Source: Acidobacteriaceae bacterium | GTDB taxonomy: Bacteria; Acidobacteriota; Terriglobia; Terriglobales; Acidobacteriaceae | Direction: 5' to 3' | Length of the DNA: 5,046 bases | Assembly (NCBI GenBank): GCA_030040115.1 | Contig: JASHUH010000506.1 | Span: 1 to 5,046 of the forward strand | Part shown: positions 1-5,046 of the stretch, piece by piece | Position numbering within the stretch: position 1 is the first letter of the stretch | Layout: each line of letters begins with the position of its first letter | Notes under the pieces: model-generated | The model's input: only the letters and a program-made list of their open reading frames with translations | Database searches by the model: none | Told to the model about the DNA's origin: nothing | Made by a program: the position numbers and the translations under genes

Positions 1-690
1 TATGGGCGAATCATTCCTCCGTGGATGCTGAAACTGCCCCGGCTGGGGTGCGTGAACCTGCATGCCTCGCTGCTGCCCAAATATCGCGGCGCGGCGCCGA
101 TTCAATGGGCCGTGGCGATGGGCGACGCGTACACCGGGAACACCACCATGCTGCTTGAAGAAGGGCTGGATACGGGGCCGATCCTTCTTCAAAAGACGGT
201 GGAGATCGGGCCGAAACAGACGGCGGCGGAGCTGTTTCCGATTCTGGCGGCGGCGGGGGCGCCGCTGGTGCGGGAGACGTTGGCCGGACTCGCTGCGGGA
301 ACCCTGAAGCCGCAGCCACAGAACCATGAATTCGCCACGTTTGCGCCGCTGCTTGACCGGAAAGACGGGCGCATGGATTTTGCGGCCCGCAGCGCGACGG
401 AGCTTTACAACCGGTGGCGGGGGTTCCAGCCGTGGCCGGGGGCGTTTACGACGTTGAACGGCAAGAAGCTGATCGTGCATCGCATGGCGGTGGCGGGTGA
501 GTCTGGGTTCGGCCTGTTACGGCGCGCGCAGCCCGGAGAAATGCAGGTGGAGAACGGGCGGCTTTTCATCGCCTGCGCCGAGGATACGTGGCTGGAGTTG
601 GTCGAAATGCAGTTGGAAGGCAAACGGCGGTTGCGCGCCGCAGAGTTTTTGCGCGGAATGCCGGTGATCGCCGGCGCACGCCTGGGTTGA
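1..690 (+). CDS. fmt: Methionyl-tRNA formyltransferase, 3' part (5' end outside window)
   Basis: This enzyme transfers a formyl group from 10-formyltetrahydrofolate to Met-tRNA(fMet), producing the initiator tRNA for bacterial translation; it is cytoplasmic. The reading frame is open from base 1, so the gene is truncated by the window edge; 229 residues are visible. The fragment begins YGRIIPPW, then has the formyltransferase signature NLHASLLPKYRGAAPIQ. Catalytic residues matching E. coli Asn106, His108 and Asp144 are Asn19, His21 and Asp57 (in GLDTGPI) of the fragment. The 38-residue Asn-to-Asp spacing is identical, so about 87 residues are missing at the N-terminus and the full protein would be near 316 residues, normal for Fmt. 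The C-terminal tRNA-binding domain starts near fragment residue 135 with the typical FQPWPGAF (142-149). The TGA stop overlaps the probable start of rsmB, consistent with translational coupling. I see nothing unusual in the visible part. Confidence 0.97.
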   Translation, partial: YGRIIPPWMLKLPRLGCVNLHASLLPKYRGAAPIQWAVAMGDAYTGNTTMLLEEGLDTGPILLQKTVEIGPKQTAAELFPILAAAGAPLVRETLAGLAAGTLKPQPQNHEFATFAPLLDRKDGRMDFAARSATELYNRWRGFQPWPGAFTTLNGKKLIVHRMAVAGESGFGLLRRAQPGEMQVENGRLFIACAEDTWLELVEMQLEGKRRLRAAEFLRGMPVIAGARLG

Positions 691-2066
691 CGGCCGTGGA
701 TCGAGTTTCTCCGGCGCGGAGGGCGGCCTTCGATGTGCTGATGGCCGTGGAGCGCGGGCAGGGACACTCGGATGAACTGCTGCGAGAAGAAGCGGTAAGC
801 GCCCTCTCGGGCGCCGATCGGAATCTGGCCACGGCGCTGGTGCTGGGCGTGCTGCGGTGGCAGATATCCCTCGATGAACAAGTCAGGCGTTTCCTGAAAC
901 GGCCGGGGGCGCGGTTGGATGCGGAAGCGCGGATTGCGCTGCGCATGGGGGCTTTTCAGCTTGGGTATCTGGATCGCGTGCCGGATCATGCGGTCATTGA
1001 TGAGAGCGTGGAGTTGGTGAAGCGGGCCGGGCATCGCTTTGCGGCGGGAATGGTGAATGCGGTGCTGCGGAAGTTGAGCGGCGCGCCGCCGCACTCGGCC
1101 TATGCGGAGGAAGCCGCCACGTCGCTGGCGCTGGCTTCGGCGCATCCGGCGTGGATGGTGGAGCGATGGGCCGGTTTTTACGGCCTCGATGCGGCGCGAG
1201 GGATTTGCGCACATGGGCAAGAACAGCCACTGGCCAGCGTGCGTAAGGTGGATGCGGAGGTTGAGCCGGAGCTTGCGGGTGCGGGAGTCGAACTGGCGCC
1301 TGGAAAATTGCTGACCGGCGCGCGGTCAGTGCTCGTTGGCAACGTGACGGCGACGGCGGCGTTTCGTGAGGGACGAGTGCGGCTGCAGGACGAGGGGTCG
1401 CAGTTGATTGGCGAGATTGCGGCCTGGGCGGCTGAAACGAGCGGGCGGAAGGCGGAGAAGATTTTGGATTGTTGCGCGGCGCCGGGAGGCAAGACGCTGA
1501 TTGTTGCGGAGCGAAGCCCCAAAGCTCGGATTGTGGCCTGCGAGGCGAACCCGCGACGGCTGGCGATGCTGCGCGAGAGGCTTGCCGGTTGCGGCGAACG
1601 CGTGGAGTGCAGGCTGGCGGATGCGGCGGCGTTGAACGTCGATGGGGAATTCGATGGGTCGCTGGTGGACGCGCCATGCAGCGGCACGGGGACGCTGGGG
1701 CGCAATCCGGAGATTCGCCACCGGCTGCGGCAGGAGGACTTGGCGCAGCAGACGGCGCGGCAGCGGGCGATTTTGCGCGCCGCTTTGCGGGCGGTGCGTC
1801 CGGGCGGGCGGGTTGTGTACTCGACCTGCTCGCTGGAGCCGGAGGAGAACGAGCAGGTAGTGGCGACAATTTTGGCAGAAGCGGCGAATGTGCGCCCCTT
1901 GTCGCTTGCGCCGAGCATCGATGCGCTCTTGCGCAAGGGCATTCTCACGGAGGCCGGCGCGGATCGGCTGCGAGGCTGCGTTACGCCGGAGGGCGCGCTG
2001 CGCTTGCTTCCGGGCGCGATCGGGGCCGACGGTTTCTTTGTCGCTCTTATTGAGAGAGTCACTTAG
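687..2066 (+). CDS. rsmB: 16S rRNA (cytosine(967)-C(5))-methyltransferase RsmB
   Basis: RsmB (Sun/Fmu family) uses S-adenosylmethionine to methylate C5 of cytosine 967 in 16S rRNA. With the TTG start it has 459 residues, slightly longer than E. coli RsmB. Residues 1 to about 140 form the NusB-like RNA-binding domain, starting SPARRAAFDVL. RLQDEGSQL (232-240) precedes the Rossmann-fold methyltransferase domain. The SAM-binding motif I is LDCCAAPGGKT (260-270). Motif IV is DAPCSGTG (328-335, Cys331) and motif VI is STCS (Cys381, the position of the nucleophilic cysteine in the family). The C-terminus has the family ending GADGFFVALIER. Start: TTG at 687 overlaps the fmt TGA by four bases (TTGA); GTG at 696 is an equally possible start. 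Neither has a clear Shine-Dalgarno sequence, which fits coupling to fmt translation. The in-frame GTG at 588 lies inside fmt and the peptide it adds does not resemble RsmB. Confidence 0.95.
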   Translation: MTAVDRVSPARRAAFDVLMAVERGQGHSDELLREEAVSALSGADRNLATALVLGVLRWQISLDEQVRRFLKRPGARLDAEARIALRMGAFQLGYLDRVPDHAVIDESVELVKRAGHRFAAGMVNAVLRKLSGAPPHSAYAEEAATSLALASAHPAWMVERWAGFYGLDAARGICAHGQEQPLASVRKVDAEVEPELAGAGVELAPGKLLTGARSVLVGNVTATAAFREGRVRLQDEGSQLIGEIAAWAAETSGRKAEKILDCCAAPGGKTLIVAERSPKARIVACEANPRRLAMLRERLAGCGERVECRLADAAALNVDGEFDGSLVDAPCSGTGTLGRNPEIRHRLRQEDLAQQTARQRAILRAALRAVRPGGRVVYSTCSLEPEENEQVVATILAEAANVRPLSLAPSIDALLRKGILTEAGADRLRGCVTPEGALRLLPGAIGADGFFVALIERVT

Positions 2067-2090
2067 GGAGCGAAAGGCCGAGAGCTCCTT
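2065..2090. other. Imperfect inverted repeat at the rsmB stop
   Basis: AGGGAGC (2065-2071) can pair with GCTCCTT (2084-2090), giving seven pairs including one G-T, around a 12-base loop. It starts at the rsmB stop codon, in the gap between the convergent genes. No T-run follows on either strand, so by itself it does not look like a Rho-independent terminator. It may contribute to mRNA 3'-end stability or may be chance. Confidence 0.25.
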
Positions 2091-2093
2091 TGC

Positions 2094-2119
2094 CAGGTTG
2101 ACGGGGTGCACCTGTTTTT
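2094..2119 (+). terminator. Candidate Rho-independent terminator after rsmB
   Basis: CAGGT (2094-2098) and ACCTG (2110-2114) form a five-base-pair stem with an 11-base loop, immediately followed by TTTTT (2115-2119). It lies 27 bases past the rsmB stop in the 56-base convergent gap, which is the right place to end the fmt-rsmB transcript. The stem is short and the loop large, so it would be weak. No equivalent with a T-run is visible for the opposing minus-strand transcript. Confidence 0.4.
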
Positions 2120-2122
2120 GGC

Positions 2123-2623
2123 TTATTCCGCTTCCGGGCCCAGTTTGAGCAATGCGTAATCGCGGCCAAGGAGGCCGCAGAGGGCTTCGACGACGAGTTC
2201 GTGGTCGGCGCGCTGGGGCAGGCCGGAGACGGTGACGCTGCCGACGATGCCCGCGCCCTCGACGTGCAACGGAAACGATCCGCCGTGAGCGGCAAAATCG
2301 GCGATGGAGTGGCCGCGCTCTTCCAGGGTCTGGTTCTTCCGCTTGAGGTCGAGGCCCATGCCGTAGGAGCTGCGATGGTAACGCGCGACCACGTTGCTTT
2401 TGCGCCGCACCCATTCGGGATTGTCGGGAGTCGTGCCATCGAGAGCGGCGTAGAAAAGCGGCTGGCCGAAGCGGCGCACGTCAATCACAAGAGCGAGGCC
2501 GCGATCGACGGCCATGGCGCGCAAGCGTGAGCCCAATTCCCAGGCCAATTGCGCATCGAGGCGCGGCAAGCGCAGCTCCCGTTCCTGCAATGCGATTTTC
2601 TCTAGATCTTCATTCAGTCCCAT
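2123..2623 (-). CDS. UPF0303 family protein (GlcG/HbpS-like, haem-degrading domain family)
   Basis: A 166-residue soluble protein with no signal peptide or membrane segment. It matches the UPF0303 family (relatives of yeast YBR137W), placed in the Pfam 'haem-degrading' group with GlcG and HbpS. Recognisable family motifs are DFAAHGGSFP (109-118) and GSVTVSGLPQRADHELVVEA (128-147), with a preceding RRKSNVVARYHRSS segment (73-86). Length is typical. The biochemical role of UPF0303 proteins is not settled; HbpS-type relatives bind haem, but I cannot show haem binding here. The ATG at 2623 is chosen because it is preceded by AAGGAG at 11 bases and gives the normal length; a TTG 42 bases upstream (2665) would place that AAGGAG inside the coding region. 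It is the last gene of the probable minus-strand operon, 72 bases after the PASTA gene, and runs convergent to rsmB. Confidence 0.9.
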   Translation of the reverse strand: MGLNEDLEKIALQERELRLPRLDAQLAWELGSRLRAMAVDRGLALVIDVRRFGQPLFYAALDGTTPDNPEWVRRKSNVVARYHRSSYGMGLDLKRKNQTLEERGHSIADFAAHGGSFPLHVEGAGIVGSVTVSGLPQRADHELVVEALCGLLGRDYALLKLGPEAE

Positions 2624-2634
2624 GCCGTTTGCGA

Positions 2635-2640
2635 CTCCTT
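2635..2640 (-). promoter_or_regulatory. Ribosome binding site of the UPF0303 gene
   Basis: AAGGAG on the minus strand, 11 bases before the ATG at 2623. The spacing is slightly long, but this is the only strong Shine-Dalgarno match nearby and it decides between the ATG and the upstream TTG at 2665. Confidence 0.6.
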
Positions 2641-2695
2641 TTTGCGGATTCGATTCCCATTTCAATTCTCGTGGGTTGATTGCCGAGAGCGGCGC

Positions 2696-3469
2696 TCATC
2701 GCGCCACAGCGAGGCGCACCATCGTGTTCTGGTCGACGCGGGCGCCGGCGGGCGGCGTCTGCGCGACCACCGCTCCGGAGCGGACTGGAAGCCGGGGCAA
2801 AGCAGAGCCGCCGCCGACCGGGCCGATGGGCACATCGATCATGTCGGGCGGCGCGGCTCTGATGCCCACCTTGGCGAGCGCGGCCTGGGCGCTCGCCAAC
2901 GACCATCCGGTCATGTCAGGCATGACCCAGCCGTTGGCGGTTTCGTTATCCGGCGCCGCTACGAGCAGACTGACGGAGGGCTGCTCGATATCCTGCGCGT
3001 GGGCGGGCGGATCCTGAGCAAGCACCGCCCCTTCTGGTGCGCCGGCATCAGGCAGATGCGCTACAGTGCTTACGTCGAGCCCGGCGCGGCGCAGCTCTAG
3101 CTCGGCAACGCGCTCGTCATCGCCCACGGTGTCAGGCACATCGACCATTTGCGGCCCCAGGCTTTCCGCCACGCGCACGCGCCACTCGCGGCGCACCACG
3201 GCGCCGGCGGGGGGGGACTGAGAGAGAATGTGTCCGGCCGCGACGTCGCCCGAGTAGTAGCGGTTATCGACGTCTAGATTGAGGCCAAGGCCGGCGGTCT
3301 CGCTGCGCGCCTGGACCACGGTCATGCCCTTGAGCGCGGGCACCTGCACCTCAGCGCCATGAATCGCGAAGCGCATGGTGACGATCGCGGAAAGAAGAGC
3401 AGCGGCTACGAGCACCATGAGCACAGACGCCGCGCGAAAAAAATTGACGATCGATCGGCTGGTCATCAT
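2696..3469 (-). CDS. Membrane-anchored protein with three PASTA domains
   Basis: A 257-residue protein with a short basic N-terminus (MMTSRSIVNFFR), one hydrophobic helix at about residues 13-34, and then three extracytoplasmic PASTA repeats: about 40-101, 106-171 and 181-256. Each opens with a VP/MP-containing strand (Pro44, Pro112, Pro184) and has a Q-x-PP element near its end (QSPPAG at 84, QDPP at 152, QTPPAG at 237). In serine/threonine kinases and penicillin-binding proteins, PASTA domains bind peptidoglycan fragments or act as spacers. Here no kinase or transpeptidase domain is attached, so a cell-wall-associated sensing or structural role is inference. The third repeat is 13 residues longer than the other two between its proline and its Q-x-PP element. 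The start is set by AAGGAG 10 bases upstream of two consecutive ATG codons; the second would shorten the protein by one residue. It begins 36 bases after the CDF gene ends, suggesting cotranscription. Confidence 0.92.
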   Translation of the reverse strand: MMTSRSIVNFFRAASVLMVLVAAALLSAIVTMRFAIHGAEVQVPALKGMTVVQARSETAGLGLNLDVDNRYYSGDVAAGHILSQSPPAGAVVRREWRVRVAESLGPQMVDVPDTVGDDERVAELELRRAGLDVSTVAHLPDAGAPEGAVLAQDPPAHAQDIEQPSVSLLVAAPDNETANGWVMPDMTGWSLASAQAALAKVGIRAAPPDMIDVPIGPVGGGSALPRLPVRSGAVVAQTPPAGARVDQNTMVRLAVAR

Positions 3470-3479
3470 TCCTGGTGGG

Positions 3480-3485
3480 CTCCTT
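3480..3485 (-). promoter_or_regulatory. Ribosome binding site of the PASTA gene
   Basis: AAGGAG on the minus strand, 10 bases before the first ATG (3469). It occupies the 36-base gap after the CDF stop, leaving little room for a separate promoter, so the PASTA gene is probably expressed from the CDF transcript. Confidence 0.6.
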
Positions 3486-3505
3486 GGCGACTCACGGCCT
3501 GCGGT

Positions 3506-4978
3506 CTATCGGGTATTATCCGTCATCGGCTCGGGGTGAATGGTGACGCGCTGGACTTCAGGGCAGACGAGCTTAAAGCGGTCTTCGAGGTCGGTGATCA
3601 CCTGATGGACGCGTTGCAGGATCAAGTCGTCGCGCAGAGTGCAGTGGCAGGAGAGATCGACGTGTTCGCCGGAGCGGCGGACGGTGATTTGGTGAACGTC
3701 CATCACTTCGGGCAGCTCGCGGGCGGCGACGCGCAGGCACAGTTCGATTTTCCGGTCTGCTTCCACAATTTCTTCGGGCTGCTCGATGGTGGCCGGCTCG
3801 CTTTCGATGTGGGTGAGGACGGAGTCGATTTCTGGCACGGCGCGCAGGATTTCAGCTTCCATGGCGGTCACGAAATCGTGCGCGGCCAGCAGAGACAAAT
3901 TTTCATCGAGCTCGAGATGCTGCTCGACGCGCAGACGGCCGTGGTGCGATTGCACGCTGAGCTCATGGATGGAGACGTTGTTGCGGGCGGCAACGGCGCG
4001 CACACGGTCGAAGATGCTTTCGGCGCGAGTCTCGCGAGGCACAGTGCGGACGACGACGTCTGCCTGGGGGAGGGTGCGCTGCACCGCTGCGGTGGCTGCC
4101 TGCACCAGGCCACCGGTGTGCTCGAAGGTGAAGCGGCGAGGCAAAGCGAGCGTGATGTCGGCGAAGTAACCGGCTCCGGCGCGACGCACGCGGGCCTGCT
4201 CGACGGCCAGCACACCGGGAAGCTTTTCGACCTCGCGGACGAGGCGTCGGCGGGTTTCAGCGGGAATTTCGTCCGTGAGCGCGCTGGCCGCCTCATGACC
4301 CAGGTGCACGGTCAGGCGCAGGATCAAGACCGAGACCATAACGGCGGCCAGGGGATCGGCGTAGCGCAGCCAGGCGACGCCGAGGCGCGCTCCTGCCCAC
4401 GTGGCGCCGAGGCCGACGAGCACGGCCGCGGAAGCCCAGATATCCGAGGCAAAGTGGGAGGCGTCGGTGGCGAGAGCGGGACTGCCGGTGCGAAGGGCTA
4501 CCGCGCGCAAGCGGCGCGAGCGCCAGAGGTCCACGCCGATCGAAGCCGCGAGCACCAGCGCCGGCCAGCCTGCGTGGCGCACTTCGACGGGACGGAAAAA
4601 GATGCGCTGCACCGCTTCCCAGAGGATCCAGGCGCAGGAGATGGCCATCAGTCCCGCTTCGGCAAAAGCGGAAAGATTTTCGATTTTGCCGTGGCCATAA
4701 GTGTGATCTTCATCGGCGGGCTTATCGCTGACGCGAACAGAAAAAAAAGTGAGCGCGGCGCCGGCGAGGTCGAGTCCGGAGTGGGCCGCATCCGAAAGAA
4801 CGCCTAGAGAGCCGGAGAAAACGCCGGCGGCCAACTTGAGCAGCGTCATGGCCGCCGCGGCGAGCATGGAGGTGCGCGCCACCTTGCGCTTTTCGGCGGA
4901 GACGCCGGCCGCGCGCCAAGAGGAGACGCCGGGCCCCGGCGGATGGGGGAGGGACGCGCTGGATGGGCCTGGGGGCAT
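3506..4978 (-). CDS. Cation diffusion facilitator (CDF) family metal transporter with extended C-terminus
   Basis: An inner-membrane proton-coupled exporter of divalent metal, probably Zn2+ or a similar ion. The 490 residues are far more than the usual roughly 300. A Pro/Ser-rich N-terminus (1-25) leads to six predicted membrane helices at about 36-225. The transport site is HSGLD in TM2 (His66, Asp70) and HFASD in TM5 (His175, Asp179), an HD-HD pattern typical of zinc-type CDFs; YiiP has DD-HD. ADEDHTYGHGK keeps the YiiP loop-site ligands (Asp89, His92, His96). The cytoplasmic part looks like three ferredoxin-like CDF C-terminal domains in tandem: about 236-317, 320-398 and 402-485. The first lacks most YiiP regulatory ligands; the second and third have full sets. 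The ATG at 4978 is the only ATG upstream of the conserved AEKRKVA segment, but its ribosome binding site is weak, so a downstream start is possible. It is first in the minus-strand gene set. Confidence 0.95.
   Translation of the reverse strand: MPPGPSSASLPHPPGPGVSSWRAAGVSAEKRKVARTSMLAAAAMTLLKLAAGVFSGSLGVLSDAAHSGLDLAGAALTFFSVRVSDKPADEDHTYGHGKIENLSAFAEAGLMAISCAWILWEAVQRIFFRPVEVRHAGWPALVLAASIGVDLWRSRRLRAVALRTGSPALATDASHFASDIWASAAVLVGLGATWAGARLGVAWLRYADPLAAVMVSVLILRLTVHLGHEAASALTDEIPAETRRRLVREVEKLPGVLAVEQARVRRAGAGYFADITLALPRRFTFEHTGGLVQAATAAVQRTLPQADVVVRTVPRETRAESIFDRVRAVAARNNVSIHELSVQSHHGRLRVEQHLELDENLSLLAAHDFVTAMEAEILRAVPEIDSVLTHIESEPATIEQPEEIVEADRKIELCLRVAARELPEVMDVHQITVRRSGEHVDLSCHCTLRDDLILQRVHQVITDLEDRFKLVCPEVQRVTIHPEPMTDNTR
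3524..4273 (-). repeat. Three tandem copies of the CDF C-terminal domain (protein-level repeat)
   Basis: This is the part of the CDF gene coding for residues 236-485. Copy 1 (4028-4273) aligns with the YiiP C-terminal domain, with LPGVLAVE matching WPGVSGAH and ADVVVRTV matching SDVIIHQD. Copy 2 (3785-4021) has NNVSIHEL, EQHLELDE, AAHDFVT and VLTHIES. Copy 3 (3524-3775) has VMDVHQI, SCHCTL, RVHQVIT and VTIHPEP. Histidine spacing in copies 2 and 3 is the same: 338/354/367/390 and 429/445/458/481, each followed by Glu two residues after the last His. Identity between copies is otherwise low, so the duplication is old. The alignment was made by eye. Confidence 0.7.
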
Positions 4979-5046
4979 TTTGTCTCTAGAGTACAGGCTA
5001 CCTCTGAACTTCAGGCGGACGGACCGCGGTGTATAACCCGGCGATG
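4979..5046. promoter_or_regulatory. Upstream region of the CDF gene with two small palindromes
   Basis: The 68 bases before the CDF start hold no recognisable gene. CTCTAGAG (4984-4991) is a perfect palindrome six bases upstream of the ATG, and CTGAA-C-TTCAG (5004-5014) is a second one. Their centres are about 21.5 bp apart, close to two helical turns. GTATAAC (5031-5037) resembles a -10 box on the plus strand (TATAAC) and, less well, on the minus strand (TATACA); a matching -35 for the minus-strand reading would be outside the window. This could be the promoter/operator of the CDF gene set, possibly shared with a divergent gene off the right edge. The sequence alone does not prove it. Confidence 0.25.

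Noticed and set aside
588..686. Upstream GTG start for rsmB at 588
   Set aside because: It would overlap fmt by about 100 bases and adds an Arg-rich peptide that is simply the out-of-frame reading of the fmt 3' end; RsmB similarity starts after 700.
405..1220. Minus-strand open frame of 271 codons across the fmt-rsmB junction
   Set aside because: It covers conserved parts of both genes on the other strand and encodes an Arg/His/Pro-rich sequence without any known domain.
1178..2062. Minus-strand open frame of 294 codons within rsmB
   Set aside because: It is antisense to the SAM-binding and catalytic motifs of rsmB, with a low-complexity Ser/Ala/Arg-rich product.
2036..2062. CTCT-TATT-GAGAG hairpin near the end of rsmB as a terminator for the minus-strand genes
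   Set aside because: The stem is only four pairs, it lies inside the rsmB coding region, and no T-run follows on the minus strand.
1326..2414. Long minus-strand open frame across rsmB and the end of the UPF0303 gene
   Set aside because: Its translation is Arg/Ala/Pro-rich with no family features, and it overlaps two well-supported genes in other frames.
3359..4807. A 482-codon plus-strand open frame opposite the CDF gene
   Set aside because: It lies antisense to a gene with clear CDF motifs, its translation has no recognisable domain, and its length is explained by GC-rich codon bias keeping the antisense frame free of stops. It also runs into the PASTA gene on the other strand.
5044..5046. 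ATG at the very end of the plus strand as start of a divergent gene
   Set aside because: Only one codon is visible and no ribosome binding site precedes it, so no gene can be supported.

Overview
The window is GC-rich bacterial chromosome and carries five protein-coding genes in two convergent blocks, with little non-coding DNA. I see no rRNA, tRNA, mobile element, CRISPR array or phage gene. The combination of fmt-rsmB with a stand-alone membrane-anchored PASTA protein, high GC, and TTG/GTG-type starts suggests Acidobacteriota (Solibacter/Bryobacter-like). That is an inference from gene content and remembered neighbourhoods, not a proven assignment.

Plus strand, 1-2066: the 3' part of fmt (methionyl-tRNA formyltransferase; about the first 87 residues lie off the left edge), followed by rsmB (16S rRNA m5C967 methyltransferase). 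The fmt stop and the probable rsmB start overlap as TTGA. This is a translation housekeeping block: fmt formylates initiator tRNA and rsmB modifies the ribosomal small subunit. A weak hairpin followed by five T residues lies just downstream of rsmB.

Minus strand, 4978-2123 (read right to left): a CDF-family cation efflux protein, a three-PASTA-domain membrane-anchored protein, and a UPF0303 (GlcG/HbpS-like, 'haem-degrading' Pfam family) protein. Gaps of 36 and 72 bases between them, each with an AAGGAG ribosome binding site, make one transcription unit plausible. The two blocks converge on a gap of 56 bases. The right edge (4979-5046) is the upstream region of the CDF gene and holds two small palindromes.

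The most interesting item is the CDF transporter. At 490 residues it is much longer than the usual roughly 300, and its cytoplasmic part appears to be three tandem copies of the ferredoxin-like CDF C-terminal domain. The first copy, in the normal place, has lost most of the regulatory metal ligands known from E. coli YiiP. Copies two and three each carry a complete His/His/His/His/Glu set at almost exactly the YiiP spacing. This suggests the metal-sensing role has moved from the canonical domain to two added ones. The other genes look ordinary.
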